Below are positions 8,757 to 18,749 of a stretch of 64,000 bases of DNA, piece by piece. The first letter of the stretch is position 1. Every line of letters starts with the position of its first letter. The notes beneath the pieces were generated by a model that saw only the letters and a list, made by a program, of their open reading frames with translations, ran no database searches and was not told the DNA's origin. The translations under genes and the position numbers were made by a program. Origin of the DNA: an uncultured Methylocystaceae bacterium. Lineage in GTDB: Bacteria; Pseudomonadota; Alphaproteobacteria; Rhizobiales; Beijerinckiaceae. The DNA lies in assembly GCA_903870245.1 (NCBI GenBank), contig CAIQCB010000057.1:270760-334759 (forward strand). Reading direction: 5' to 3'.

Positions 8757-9380
8757 TCAAAGGTCTCGGGCGGCGGCGAGGACCTCTTTGGCGTGCCCGG
8801 GAACCTTGACCTTTCGCCAGATCCTGGCGATGCGGCCCTTGGCGTCGATGAGGAAAGTTGAGCGGTCAACTCCCATGTATTTCCGGCCATACATGCTTTT
8901 CTCGATCCAAACTCCATAGGCGAGAAGCGCAGTCTTGGCCTCGTCGGCGGCAAGCGGAAACTCCAGTCCGTATTTTTCCCTGAATTTATCGTGGCTTTTC
9001 ACGCTGTCGGGGGATACGCCGACCACAACCGTATCCGTCTTGCTGAAATCATTCTTCAAGCCATTGAATTCAATAGCTTCTTTCGTGCACCCGGAGGTGT
9101 CGTCCTTAGGATAGAAATATAAGGCGACTTTCTTGCCCCTGAAGCCTGAAAGCGACAGGATTTCGCCACTGGCCCCTGGCAGTTTGAAGGCTGGCGCCGT
9201 GTCGCCCGCCTGCAATCCGGCGGTTTCGGCAGACGGGGCCGCCGCCGGCTCCGGCGAGGCCTTGGCTCTGGTGGTTTTGGTCCCGGCGGCCGTTTTGAAA
9301 GCGGCCGGCGAGGCCGATTTAGCCGGGTTTTTGGCGGCGGTTTTTTTCGGCGCCGATCCGGTTGAAGATTTTGCCGCCAT
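8757..9380 (-). CDS. bcp: Bcp/PrxQ-type peroxiredoxin with Lys/Ala-rich N-terminal extension
   Basis: A thiol peroxidase of 207 residues reducing hydrogen and organic peroxides. The catalytic domain begins near residue 55 (AGDTAPAFKLPG) and carries the peroxidatic Cys98 in DDTSGCTKEA. The resolving Cys found five residues later in many Bcp proteins is Ile here, so this is a one-Cys variant. Before the domain lies a Lys/Ala/Pro-rich extension of about 50 residues, similar in style to the tail of the HU protein in this window; it is probably disordered. The start at 9380 has AGGAAGG upstream. A longer frame exists but is not supported. Confidence 0.92.
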   Translation of the reverse strand: MAAKSSTGSAPKKTAAKNPAKSASPAAFKTAAGTKTTRAKASPEPAAAPSAETAGLQAGDTAPAFKLPGASGEILSLSGFRGKKVALYFYPKDDTSGCTKEAIEFNGLKNDFSKTDTVVVGVSPDSVKSHDKFREKYGLEFPLAADEAKTALLAYGVWIEKSMYGRKYMGVDRSTFLIDAKGRIARIWRKVKVPGHAKEVLAAARDL

Positions 9381-9529
9381 ATCGCCTTCCTTTCGTCCTA
9401 TCCGAGGGATGAGTGTGGTAACCTCAGGTTTACATGCAACGCGTGGTCCGGACGGCAAGCCTGCTTGATCCAGATGCGTCCATGACATCGAGGGGTCGTC
9501 GTCTGATCGGGCCCGGGGAGCGAGACTAG

Positions 9530-12500
9530 TTGGACAGCGGAAGCGCGCATGATGAGCGCGTCGATCAGGCGGAACGGACGTCGGGCCTGTCGTCGGGTTC
9601 GCCCACGTCGACAACGCCGTCCTGGTCACGGCTCCTTGCCGTCAGCCTTTTGGGCTTCGCAGTCACATTCGCCATTCTGGTCGGCGTTTTTTTCCTGGCG
9701 TTGTCGCGCGGCCCCATAGACCTGACCTGGCTCGCCCCCGAGATCATTGCATCTCTCGGCGAGCACGCCGGAAAGGGATACGCCTTCTCGCTTAAACGCG
9801 TTGTTGTCGCCAGCTCGGATCACGGGCCGACGCTATCCGTCGACGGTCTGGCCGTCAAAAGCGACGGGCGGGCCATTCTGATAGCCCCGCGCGCGGAACT
9901 GTCTCTTGACCCCGGCTGGCTTTTGCTCGGCAAATTCAAACCCAGTCGCCTCGAAGCGATGGACCTCGATCTGCGACTATCCGTTCTCGCTGATGGAGCG
10001 GTGGCGTTATCCGCCGGCGCTGAGCCGGTCAAAACAACAAGCGATACAGCACCGGCCTCGCAAGTGACGGCGCCTCGCGTCGCGCTGATGCGCACGATCG
10101 TCAGCGCCATGACGGGTTTGATGAATTTGGCGACCAGCCCCTCCAGCGCCATAGGCGCGCTGGACCGCCTGGGCGTATCCCATGGCAGATTGATCGTCGA
10201 CGACAGCGTCACCAATCGCACCTTGCGCTATGACGATCTGTCGCTCAGCCTCGACAAGAGCGATGGCAACATGAGCTTCAGCCTGTCGGCGTCTGGCCCT
10301 TCGGGACGCTGGACAGCGGATGCGCTGGCCAGCGGCGCCCCGGGCGGTCAGCGTGACTTTCGCGCCGCCATTCGCGATCTCTCCATCGACGAGGTCTCGC
10401 TGATCGGCGGTTTTCGCCAGACAAACTTCGACACTGACGCGCTCATGGAGGTCGATCTCGCATTCACTCTCTCGCCAAAGGACGATGTCCTTCAGGCCAG
10501 CGGTCGGCTGGAGATAGGCAAAGGCTACTTCCGACTTGAGGAGCGTGATCACGAGCCTTTTATGATCGACCATATCTCCCTTGCCGCGTCCTGGTCTCCA
10601 ACGGCGCGCAAGGTGCTTGTGTCTCCCATTGTCTTCAAGGCCGGCGGTTTCGATTTCACGGGATCAGGAGAAGCTGCGCCGCCGGCGGAACTAAAGGCGG
10701 GCGTCGATCCGGGGGCCGACGCATGGAAACTGTCGTTTCATCTCGACAAACCAACAAAGGTCGGGCCCGAGCGCGCGGCGGAGCAGGTGGTGGATATCAA
10801 GCAATTCGATCTCGGCGCACGGTTCCTTTATGGCGAGAGCCGTTTGATGGTCGATCGTTTCGTGCTTGAGGGGCCGGAAATTCACGCCGGACTGACGGCC
10901 AACCTCGATCTGAGCGCTGCGACGCATATCCGGTATTCGCTGACGGTGCAAAATTCGCAGCTTCGCGCGCTCGCTCGTCTGTGGCCAACGCATGTCACGT
11001 CGGGCGTGCGCACATGGTTCGCGGATCACGTGACAGCGGGTTTAATCAGAAGCGCCAAATGCTCCGGCGATTTTGACGATGCCGCGCTGACCGCCATGCA
11101 CTACGAGCGACCGCCGCCGGACGGATCATTGTTGCTTGAGGGCGATCTCGTTGATGCGACGGTCGTCAATGTGCTGGAAGGCATGCCGCCGATCACCGGC
11201 ATCGCCGGCCACATGCGCATCACCGGCCGCACGGCGTCTTTCTTTGCGACAGCGGCGACGACCGAAACGGCGCCGGGCCGTCGTCTGACGCTCTCGCAGG
11301 GCAGTTTCATCGTCACGGATAATGCGCTGCGGCCGACACCCGCAACCCTCGACGTCAAGACCGTCGGCAGCATTGAAGCTGTCGCGGATCTATTACGCAT
11401 ACCGTCGATCGCGCCCTACGCCAGCATTCCGATCGAACCCGGCGCGCTCAAGGGCAACATCGACGGACGCATGCGTCTGGACTTCGAAATCGGCGACGAC
11501 GCGCGCGATGATCATATGAAGTTCTGGGTCGACGCCATGACGAGTAGTCTCAGCGTCGAAAAGCTTATCGGCAAGGAGCGACTGGAAGCGGGCGCACTGC
11601 ATGTTCTGGCGACGCCTAAGGGACTTGCTGTCAATGGCTCCGGAAGATTGTTCGCCGCTCCCGCCGCGCTCGACCTGCATCGCGCTTTCGGCGAAAAAGG
11701 TCCGGCTCAGGCGCAACTGACATTCACCTTCGACGACGCCGCCCGCCAACGCGCGGGCTATGTCATCCCCGGGCTGACGGGAACCGTTGCTGCGATCGTG
11801 CGCACGCCGCTGCCCGTGGAAGACCTCAAAACGCATGTCGAACTGGATTTGACCCGGGTCGGTTTCGACAATCTCCTGCCCGGTCTGGTGAAACCGGCGG
11901 GGAAACCGGCGAAAGCGTCATTCGTGCTCGTTCATCGTAATGACTCGATCGCTCTCGAACAGCTCAACTTTGACGCGGGCGCCTCAAGGGCGCAAGGTTC
12001 GGTTGAATTGACGAAGGATGGCGCTTTCCGTTCGGCGAAAGTCGCGCCGATAAGCCTGTCGCCCGGCGACGATATGCGCGTCGATATTCAGCGCGTCGGC
12101 GCTTTGACAAAAATCCTCATCCGCGGCTCCAATGTCGACGCCCGACCGATATTGCAAACCTACCTTCGCAACGGCGGACGCAACGCCGGTAAAGCCGGCG
12201 CAGAAAATAAAAATAATGGCGCGCCGGGAGATTACGACGTTGATTTCAGTTCGCCCGTCGTCACCGGTTACGGCAAACAGATTCTGTCAAATGTGGCCTT
12301 GAAGCTTGAGGCGCGCAACGGTCGTCCAAAAAACATGTCCCTGACCGGCAACTTCGGTCGTGAGCGACTTGCCGCCACGATTGCAGGTAACCAGGGGGAT
12401 ATCCCCCAACTTGATATTGCGACCAACGACGCTGGTTCTTTTCTGTCTTTCGTCGATCTCTATCGCAAGATGGAGAGCGGGGCGTTGACGATCAGTCTTC

Positions 12501-13012
12501 GGCTCGGCGCCAATCGATCAGAGGGAAACGTTCGTATCCGCGATTTCTTCGTCAAGGGGGAGCCGACGATGCGTCAACTCATGCAGCAGAGCGGCAATTT
12601 GCGCACCGATGATCGTGGGGTGACGCGCTTTGATCCTGACTCGGTTCAGATCGGACAACTGCTCGCCGACTTCGGCTGGAACGGCGGTCAGCTCTCGGTG
12701 CGCGAGGGCGTGATGTCCGGTCCCGCGATCGGCATGACCTTTGATGGCGTGATTGATATGGCGCGCGAAAACATCGATCTCGCCGGCTCCTATGTGCCCG
12801 CCTATGCGCTGAACAGTCTCCTGTCTCACATTCCGGTGGTCGGCGTTCTGGTAGCGGGTGGTCAAAACGAGGGCGTTTTCGCGCTCAACTATCGTCTGAG
12901 CGGCGCGCTGTCCTCGCCCGTCGTGACCGTTAACCCGCTTTCCGCCATTGCGCCGGGATTGATGCGCAAGATCATGGGCGTGCTGGACGGCACGGCGCAT
13001 GTGCCGCGGTAG
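9530..13012 (+). CDS. AsmA/YhdP-like (DUF3971) giant envelope protein
   Basis: A protein of 1160 residues with one N-terminal membrane helix (about 33-57) and a long periplasmic part rich in beta-strand repeats. The C-terminus has the AsmA-like segment DGVIDMARENIDLAGSYVP followed by NSLLSHIPVVGVLVAGG, as in YhdP/TamB/AsmA proteins, which bridge the inner and outer membranes and move phospholipids. It uses a TTG start with GGGGAG about ten bases upstream; nearby ATGs are out of frame. The TAG stop merges with the first bases of an extragenic repeat. It stands alone and converges with tyrS. Confidence 0.85.
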   Translation: MDSGSAHDERVDQAERTSGLSSGSPTSTTPSWSRLLAVSLLGFAVTFAILVGVFFLALSRGPIDLTWLAPEIIASLGEHAGKGYAFSLKRVVVASSDHGPTLSVDGLAVKSDGRAILIAPRAELSLDPGWLLLGKFKPSRLEAMDLDLRLSVLADGAVALSAGAEPVKTTSDTAPASQVTAPRVALMRTIVSAMTGLMNLATSPSSAIGALDRLGVSHGRLIVDDSVTNRTLRYDDLSLSLDKSDGNMSFSLSASGPSGRWTADALASGAPGGQRDFRAAIRDLSIDEVSLIGGFRQTNFDTDALMEVDLAFTLSPKDDVLQASGRLEIGKGYFRLEERDHEPFMIDHISLAASWSPTARKVLVSPIVFKAGGFDFTGSGEAAPPAELKAGVDPGADAWKLSFHLDKPTKVGPERAAEQVVDIKQFDLGARFLYGESRLMVDRFVLEGPEIHAGLTANLDLSAATHIRYSLTVQNSQLRALARLWPTHVTSGVRTWFADHVTAGLIRSAKCSGDFDDAALTAMHYERPPPDGSLLLEGDLVDATVVNVLEGMPPITGIAGHMRITGRTASFFATAATTETAPGRRLTLSQGSFIVTDNALRPTPATLDVKTVGSIEAVADLLRIPSIAPYASIPIEPGALKGNIDGRMRLDFEIGDDARDDHMKFWVDAMTSSLSVEKLIGKERLEAGALHVLATPKGLAVNGSGRLFAAPAALDLHRAFGEKGPAQAQLTFTFDDAARQRAGYVIPGLTGTVAAIVRTPLPVEDLKTHVELDLTRVGFDNLLPGLVKPAGKPAKASFVLVHRNDSIALEQLNFDAGASRAQGSVELTKDGAFRSAKVAPISLSPGDDMRVDIQRVGALTKILIRGSNVDARPILQTYLRNGGRNAGKAGAENKNNGAPGDYDVDFSSPVVTGYGKQILSNVALKLEARNGRPKNMSLTGNFGRERLAATIAGNQGDIPQLDIATNDAGSFLSFVDLYRKMESGALTISLRLGANRSEGNVRIRDFFVKGEPTMRQLMQQSGNLRTDDRGVTRFDPDSVQIGQLLADFGWNGGQLSVREGVMSGPAIGMTFDGVIDMARENIDLAGSYVPAYALNSLLSHIPVVGVLVAGGQNEGVFALNYRLSGALSSPVVTVNPLSAIAPGLMRKIMGVLDGTAHVPR

Positions 13013-13113
13013 AGCGCATTTCGACGAAGTGGCGCCAGGTTCGTAGAAATAACCCGGCAAAAAGCCTGAGGCCCTGCCTGATCCACCCGGATCAGGAAAT
13101 GCTGGACGCTCTC
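13013..13113 (+). repeat. RIME/Bru-RS-like extragenic palindromic element, copy 1
   Basis: About 100 bases starting AGAGCGCATTTCGACGAAGT directly at the stop codon of the YhdP-like gene. It ends with a perfect hairpin CCTGATCC-ACCC-GGATCAGG (13077-13096) flanked by AAATGC, which can also pair with GCATTT at 13017-13022. The same architecture, on the other strand, occurs at 32119-32218 and 49650-49748. The order of blocks resembles the ~100-bp intergenic mosaic repeats of Rhizobiales. It may end or stabilise the upstream transcript. Confidence 0.75.
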
Positions 13114-13122
13114 AAAACCCGA

Positions 13123-14385
13123 TCATGCGCGGGTCAACAACACATGTTTCTTCTTGCCGAGCGAAAGTTTCACGACGCCGTCCGCTTCGAAATCCTTTTC
13201 CCCGAGCAGGGCGCGTTCGTCGGTGACGACGAGATCGTTGACGCGCAAGCCGCCGCCTTTTACCTGTCGCCGCGCCTCGCCGGTCGAGGCGACGAGCCCC
13301 GCCTTGACGAAGGCGCTCAGCACGCCAAGCCCGGCGACGATTTCTTCCGCTTCAAGCGCGATTTTTGGCAAGGATAACGCCAACGCGCCTTCCTCGAAGG
13401 TCGCGCGCGCCGTCTCAGCCGCCTGTTCGGCGGCCTCGCGACCATGGATCAGCGCCGTCGCTTCGGTCGCGAGAGTCTTTTTGGCTTCGTTGATCTCGGC
13501 GCCCTGCAGGGCGGCGAGGCGGGCAATCTCTTCGAGCGGCAGAAAGGTGAAAAGCCTGAGGAAGCGCGCCACATCGGCGTCCTCGCTGTTTCGCCAATAC
13601 TGCCAGTAATCATAGGGTGTGAGCATATCGGCGTTAAGCCAGACAGCCCCGGCGGCGGTCTTGCCCATCTTGGCGCCCGAGGCGGTCGTCAGCAAAGGCG
13701 AAGTCAGCGCATAGAGCTGCGGCGTCCCCATGCGGCGGCCAAGATCGAGTCCGGTGACGATATTGCCCCACTGATCCGAGCCGCCCATTTGCAATTGCGC
13801 GCCATATCGGCGGTTGATTTCGACGAAATCATAGGCCTGCAAGCACATGTAATTGAATTCGATGAAGGAGAGTTCGTGCTCGCGTTCGAGCCGAAGCTTC
13901 ACCGAGTCCATGGTCAACATGCGATTGACCGAGAAATGACGGCCGACGTCACGCAGGAATTCGATATAATTCAGACCGGCCAGCCAGTCGGCGTTATCGA
14001 GCATCCTGGCGTCGGTCGCACCGTCCCCGAAGGTCAGAAACCGTTCGAAGACCCTGCGGATAGAGGCCTTGTTTGCGTCGATCTGCTCGATCGTCAGGAG
14101 CTTCCGGCTTTCGTCCTTGCCCGAGGGGTCCCCGACACGCGTCGTGCCGCCGCCCATCAAGGGCAGCGGACGACCGCCGCAGCGTTGCAACCAGGCCAGC
14201 ATCATGATTGGCAAGAGCGAGCCGACATGCAGCGAGGCCGCCGTGCAGTCGAAGCCGATATAGGCGGCTAGACTCCCGGCCAGCGCCTTTTCGTCAAGCC
14301 CGGCGAAATCCGAGCATTGATGAACAAAGCCGCGCGCCATCAGCACGTTCAAAAACTCGGATTTGGGAGCGTAATCTTGTGTCAT
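13123..14385 (-). CDS. tyrS: Tyrosyl-tRNA synthetase
   Basis: Class I aminoacyl-tRNA synthetase, 420 residues from the ATG at 14385. The HIGH-type motif is LHVGS (52-56), the tyrosine-pocket segments [10 protein letters not shown] and [12 protein letters not shown] are intact, and the KMSKS loop reads KMGKT. An S4-type RNA-binding domain forms the C-terminus ([13 protein letters not shown]). The frame extends 38 codons upstream but that part is not typical of TyrS. The gene is divergent from the MBOAT gene and convergent with the YhdP-like gene. Confidence 0.96.
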   Translation of the reverse strand: MTQDYAPKSEFLNVLMARGFVHQCSDFAGLDEKALAGSLAAYIGFDCTAASLHVGSLLPIMMLAWLQRCGGRPLPLMGGGTTRVGDPSGKDESRKLLTIEQIDANKASIRRVFERFLTFGDGATDARMLDNADWLAGLNYIEFLRDVGRHFSVNRMLTMDSVKLRLEREHELSFIEFNYMCLQAYDFVEINRRYGAQLQMGGSDQWGNIVTGLDLGRRMGTPQLYALTSPLLTTASGAKMGKTAAGAVWLNADMLTPYDYWQYWRNSEDADVARFLRLFTFLPLEEIARLAALQGAEINEAKKTLATEATALIHGREAAEQAAETARATFEEGALALSLPKIALEAEEIVAGLGVLSAFVKAGLVASTGEARRQVKGGGLRVNDLVVTDERALLGEKDFEADGVVKLSLGKKKHVLLTRA

Positions 14386-14543
14386 GTTAAAACTTGGAGC
14401 GGCTGCTGGCGGGACGCGCGCAAGGGTTGCGCGCCGCACTTCCATACAATAGGGAAGTAGGATCGACAAAGGGGGCGCGAAAACAAAGCTCTCCCGCAAC
14501 CGCCCGGCCGATTGCGCATCAGCGGCGCGAGACGGAACGCTCC

Positions 14544-15968
14544 ATGCTCTTCTATGAACCGCTGTTCCTGTTCCTGTTCGGACCGGCGGTCTATCTTGCC
14601 TATTTTTTCTTCGGCGCCCGACGTGAGCGCCGCGTCCTCATCCTGCTTGTCGCCAGCATTGCGTTTTACGGCTGGAGCGAGCCGCTCTTTATCATCGTTT
14701 TGTTGGCCTCCGTCGCGATTGATCTGGCGGTGGCGAACCGGCTGGCCGAGACATCGACAGACGATTCCGGGCGCAGATGGTGGCTGACGTTTGGCGTCGC
14801 CGCCAATCTCGCCATTCTGGTTTATTACAAATACGCCGGCTTTCTGGCGGTTAATCTTGATGCGCTACTGAAAGCCTTTACGCTGCAAGGCCTTCATATT
14901 CCGCAAATCGCCTTGCCGATTGGCGTCAGTTTCATTGTTTTCGAGAAGATCACCTATCTGGTCGATGTCTATCGCGGGGTGACAGCCCCGGCGACGCGAC
15001 CCTCACTTTATGCGCTTTATGTGTTTTTTTTCCCCAAACTGCTCGCAGGCCCCATTATCAAATATCATGATATAGCCCGTCAGATCGAAGCCTGTCCTCA
15101 CGCCGACATCGACGATTTCATCACAGGTTTTTCCCGTTTCATGCTGGGCGTGGCCAAGAAGCTTCTGATCGCCGACGCCATGGCCGGCGGCGCCGATCTG
15201 ATCTTCGCGCGCGAGCCTGCGACGCTCGGCTTCGGCGACGCCTGGGCCGGCGCCATTTTTTTCACGCTTCAAATCTATTTCGATTTCTCGGGTTACTCCG
15301 ACATGGCCATCGGTCTGGCGCGGATGTTTGGCTTTCGGCTGTTCGAAAACTTCAACATGCCTTATATCGCCACAAGCATCACCGATTTTTGGCGACGCTG
15401 GCATATGTCGCTGACGGGCTGGATACGTGAGTATCTTTACTTCCCGCTCGGTGGGAACAGGCTGGGCGAGATGCGCACCTATCTCAATTTATGGATTTGT
15501 TTTTTGGCTTCCGGCGTCTGGCATGGCGCCGCATGGCCCTACGTTGTATGGGGCGCCTACAACGGGGTGTTTCTGGTTCTCGATAGACTTTTTCTCGACG
15601 ATGGCCTCAAGCGACTGCCGGACTGGTTCGCCAATCTGCTGACGATGTTGATTGTTATCGCGGGCTGGACAATTTTCCGCTCGACATCCTTGCAGCAGGC
15701 CGGGACGCTCTTGTCGCTGATGGCTCATCCGGGCGCATTGGCGCGCGCGCCGGTCGACCTGCCGCCGGAATATGTCTGGATGGCGATGATTGCGACGATG
15801 ATATGTCTGGCGCAGCGTTTAGGCGCCGGGATCGCCGGAATTGATTGGGGCGGTCTGGCGCGACGCTTTTCCTTCGCCTCAAATGGCCTGCTGGCGCTAT
15901 TGTTCCTTGCCGCCGTGGCGAAGGGGCTCGCCGATCCGTTCAAACCTTTCATCTATTTCCGGTTCTAG
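14544..15968 (+). CDS. MBOAT family O-acyltransferase (AlgI/DltB-like)
   Basis: A polytopic inner-membrane protein of 474 residues. It has the MBOAT core [20 protein letters not shown] and the catalytic-His segment [15 protein letters not shown], plus an earlier PKLLAGPI block typical of AlgI. Members move acetyl groups from a cytoplasmic donor across the membrane for polysaccharide O-acetylation. The next gene, three bases downstream, encodes an AlgX/AlgJ-like protein, so the two form an export and transfer pair. No polysaccharide synthesis genes are nearby, so the acceptor is unknown. The start at 14544 gives a normal first helix ([20 protein letters not shown]). Confidence 0.92.
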   Translation: MLFYEPLFLFLFGPAVYLAYFFFGARRERRVLILLVASIAFYGWSEPLFIIVLLASVAIDLAVANRLAETSTDDSGRRWWLTFGVAANLAILVYYKYAGFLAVNLDALLKAFTLQGLHIPQIALPIGVSFIVFEKITYLVDVYRGVTAPATRPSLYALYVFFFPKLLAGPIIKYHDIARQIEACPHADIDDFITGFSRFMLGVAKKLLIADAMAGGADLIFAREPATLGFGDAWAGAIFFTLQIYFDFSGYSDMAIGLARMFGFRLFENFNMPYIATSITDFWRRWHMSLTGWIREYLYFPLGGNRLGEMRTYLNLWICFLASGVWHGAAWPYVVWGAYNGVFLVLDRLFLDDGLKRLPDWFANLLTMLIVIAGWTIFRSTSLQQAGTLLSLMAHPGALARAPVDLPPEYVWMAMIATMICLAQRLGAGIAGIDWGGLARRFSFASNGLLALLFLAAVAKGLADPFKPFIYFRF

Positions 15969-15971
15969 CGC

Positions 15972-17174
15972 ATGAACGGTGGAATGTTCGCTCGATTGCC
16001 GATTTATGGCTGCGCCGCTTTCGTCCTGTTTCTGTTTTTGGCGAATGTCTGGAATTTCGCCGTCGAGCGCGACTGGCCGAAGCTGCGACTGCGCAGCGCT
16101 TCGCCGCTGGCGGGCGTCGCAAGGCCGAAGCCGACTCCCTGGACTCTGGAGTCCTTTCTGGATGGTGAAACGCAGAAATCGGCGTCGATCAATCTGGGAC
16201 GGTCGTCGCCGATCTTTCCAATTTCAGTTCGGGCAAAAAATCAATTGATCTATTCATTGTTTGGCGCCTCGGCGGCTCCTGGCGTGGTTGTTGGGCGCCA
16301 TGGTCAATTGTTCGAACAGTTTTACATTGACGAATTTTGCCGGCGCGATGGTGTGGCCGACGGTCAACGGCTTCTGTCGTGGGCGCGGGATATCTCGGAG
16401 ATTCAACAGAGCGTCGCGCGGGCCGGTAAATCTTTTGTCTACGTGATTTCGCCCTCCAAGGCGGCGCGTTATCCGGAGGATCTGCCGCCCTCTGCGCCCT
16501 GTGCGGCGCACGCGTCCGAAATGCCGGACAAGCTTCCCCCCTATCTCGCCGCTTTGCGCGCAACGCAGACGCGCTTTGTTGATGGGGCCAATTTGATCTC
16601 GGCCCAGCGAGCGAATTTCGCCGTTCCCCTTTTTCCGCGCGGCGGCACGCACTGGAACAGCCTCGCAGCGAGTTTGACGCTCAGAGAGATCCTGCGCGTT
16701 GCGCCCTCGCCGCTCGGCGACTTCGATTTTTCCTGGCGTTTGGCGCCGGAACCGATTGGCACGGATCGCGATCTGGCCGATTTGATGAATTTGCTTCGGC
16801 CGGATCTCGATTATCCGACGACCGCGATCGCCTCGACGACTGCCCCAGGCGCCTGTGCTCGATCGCCGCGTTTGCTCGCGATGGGCGGCAGCTTCTTGCA
16901 TCAGCTTTTGGCGGCGTCGATGTTGTCTTCCTGTCCGCCGCAGGTGGATTACTGGTTCTTTATGCGCACCGAGGATAATGGCGTCGAACTTGGACATTTT
17001 CGCCGTCCGCCGGGCGAGATCGGAAATGGCGAGCGCCTCAAGGTCGATCCGGACGAACTGGACGATAATTTACGCCAGGCCGACATGGTATTGCTTGAGG
17101 AAAACGAAACAAATCTTTCGACGATGAAGCAGGTTGGCCTGTTGCGCGCCGCCGCAGGGCGTCTCTGGCCGTAA
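15972..17174 (+). CDS. AlgX/AlgJ-like SGNH-type acetyltransferase partner of MBOAT
   Basis: A 400-residue protein with one N-terminal membrane helix (about 7-27) and a periplasmic domain. Two motifs mark it as related to AlgJ/AlgX: GGTHWN (about 226-231), corresponding to the family's DxHW motif, and AMGGSF (about 299-304), corresponding to GDSF. In both the Asp is Gly, while His and Ser are kept. It follows the MBOAT gene by three bases, so it should receive acetyl groups from it and modify an envelope glycan. A second in-frame ATG at 15984 has GGTGG upstream and could be the real start. Confidence 0.8.
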   Translation: MNGGMFARLPIYGCAAFVLFLFLANVWNFAVERDWPKLRLRSASPLAGVARPKPTPWTLESFLDGETQKSASINLGRSSPIFPISVRAKNQLIYSLFGASAAPGVVVGRHGQLFEQFYIDEFCRRDGVADGQRLLSWARDISEIQQSVARAGKSFVYVISPSKAARYPEDLPPSAPCAAHASEMPDKLPPYLAALRATQTRFVDGANLISAQRANFAVPLFPRGGTHWNSLAASLTLREILRVAPSPLGDFDFSWRLAPEPIGTDRDLADLMNLLRPDLDYPTTAIASTTAPGACARSPRLLAMGGSFLHQLLAASMLSSCPPQVDYWFFMRTEDNGVELGHFRRPPGEIGNGERLKVDPDELDDNLRQADMVLLEENETNLSTMKQVGLLRAAAGRLWP

Positions 17175-17399
17175 CTCCCGCGCGCCGCCTCTCGCGAGGG
17201 GCCCATGCCTGCGCCCCGGACATTGATCCGGGATCTCTTCACCCTCACATGCGAAAGAGAGTCGCAGGGCGTGGCGGGACACCTTCATTCGCCCGATGGA
17301 GGGGTTATATCCTGGATGTTTGGCGGAGAGCTGTTTGCCGGGGCGACCTCCGGGTATTTGTTCCGATCAACATAACGATAAGCAAGGAAGGAGTGAGAA

Positions 17400-17933
17400 A
17401 TGGCGATGAAATCTCATTTTGCGCGCGCGCTTGGCGCGGCTGGCGTGATGGCGCTGCTGGCTCCGGCGGCGGCTTTGGCGGGCGATCGCGTTGGCACATT
17501 GCAATGCAAACTGATGGGCAACGATTTGACCGTTCTGATCGAAAATCAGCAAATCGACTGTAACTACAGCGACTCCAGGGAAGGAACCGCGCCCTCCCAT
17601 TACACCGGCGTCCTGACCAAGGTTGGCCCCAACATTTCGATCAATGGACCGGGCGAACTCGGCTGGGGGGTCGTCGCCGAAACCTCTGACCCCATCGGAC
17701 CCGGCGCTTTGGCCGGCGAATACGCCGGCGGCGGCGTCTCGGGCAAGATCGGCGTGGGCGGCGGCGGCGCGCTGCTGGTCGGCGGCTCGAACCAGACCTT
17801 TTCGTTGCAGCCCTTCAGCATTGAGGCGGGGTCCGGACTGGGCTGGAACGCCGGCGTCGAGAAGCTAACGCTGACCTATGTGCCGCCGGAAGAACCCTTG
17901 CCGGCGAAGAAACCGCGTAAGCGCGGCCACTGA
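17400..17933 (+). CDS. DUF992 domain secreted protein
   Basis: A 177-residue exported protein, signal peptide about 1-27 (cleavage after ALA-G). The remainder is DUF992: GTLQCKLMGN near the N-terminus, then Gly-rich strands (GEYAGGGVSGKIGVGGGG) and a final LTLTY strand; two cysteines could form a disulfide. The C-terminus ends in a basic Pro/Lys tail. DUF992 is common in Hyphomicrobiales and has no known function. The ribosome-binding site AAGGAAGGAG is strong. The 225-base gap before it holds a small hairpin (CCCGGA/TCCGGG, 17215-17232) but no gene. Confidence 0.88.
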   Translation: MAMKSHFARALGAAGVMALLAPAAALAGDRVGTLQCKLMGNDLTVLIENQQIDCNYSDSREGTAPSHYTGVLTKVGPNISINGPGELGWGVVAETSDPIGPGALAGEYAGGGVSGKIGVGGGGALLVGGSNQTFSLQPFSIEAGSGLGWNAGVEKLTLTYVPPEEPLPAKKPRKRGH

Positions 17934-17955
17934 TCTGCAAATCGCGCAAGGAGAT

Positions 17956-18699
17956 TTACGCCGGCGCGCGAAAATCCTTCATTGAATCTGAGGGAAAATC
18001 GTAAAGCCTCGCGCTGTCGGTCCATTCGGGCCTGAGTAGCGCGAGGCATTTTTTTGCAAACTCTTCCGGCGTTCTCAGCGTATTGGGGTCTTCGCCTGGG
18101 AAAGCCTGGGCGCGCATGCGGGTCCGCAAGGCGCCGGGATTGGCGACCATCACGGTCACGCCCGTTCCCGCAGTCTCGGCCGCATAGGTGCGGGCCAGCG
18201 CCTCCATCGCCGCTTTGGAGATCGCATAGGGTCCCCAATAGGGCCTCATCGGCGCCCGATGGCCGACGCTGGAGGTGACGAATGCGACCCGTCCCGCGCC
18301 GGAAGCGCGAAGCAGCGGGTCCAGCGACCGGATCAGCCGCCAGTTGGCGGTGACGTTTACCGCCATGACGCGATTCCAGTCTTTGGGGTCGACATGCGCC
18401 AGCGGCGACAACACGCCGAGCAGGCCGGCGTTGCCGATGAAAGCATCGAGCTTGCCCCAGCGCTCGAAAATCGACGCGCCCAGCCGGTCGAGCGCGTCAA
18501 AATCAGCAAGATCGCAGGGGACGAGCGTCGCGGCGCCGCCCAGAGCGGTGATTTCGTCGTCGAGTTCCTCCAGCGCGCCCTGGGTGCGCGCCAGCGCCAC
18601 GACATGCGCGCCGTCGCGCGCCAGTTCCAGCGCCAGCGCCCGGCCGATGCCGCGAGAGGCGCCCGTGACGAGGGCGATGCGTTGGAGTGCTGAGGTCAA
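17956..18699 (-). CDS. Short-chain dehydrogenase/reductase
   Basis: A 247-residue NAD(P)-dependent oxidoreductase of the classical SDR family. The nucleotide motif is TGASRGIG (13-20), NAG is at about 90-92, the catalytic Ser lies in FVTSSVG and the YxxxK motif is YAISK. Substrate unknown. A TTG at 18699 seems to be the start, since no ATG lies near the first strand. It is the last gene of the run radA-cvpA-purF-SDR, an order common in Hyphomicrobiales; the gap to purF is 50 bases. Confidence 0.9.
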   Translation of the reverse strand: MTSALQRIALVTGASRGIGRALALELARDGAHVVALARTQGALEELDDEITALGGAATLVPCDLADFDALDRLGASIFERWGKLDAFIGNAGLLGVLSPLAHVDPKDWNRVMAVNVTANWRLIRSLDPLLRASGAGRVAFVTSSVGHRAPMRPYWGPYAISKAAMEALARTYAAETAGTGVTVMVANPGALRTRMRAQAFPGEDPNTLRTPEEFAKKCLALLRPEWTDSARLYDFPSDSMKDFRAPA

Positions 18700-18749
18700 A
18701 ACAGACAGCTCTTTTGATGTATCGAAAAAGTCGACCAGTGGTCTCCCGG

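Noticed and set aside
13444..14271. A 275-codon frame antisense to tyrS
   Set aside because: It mirrors tyrS codon structure; the sense strand encodes all synthetase motifs.
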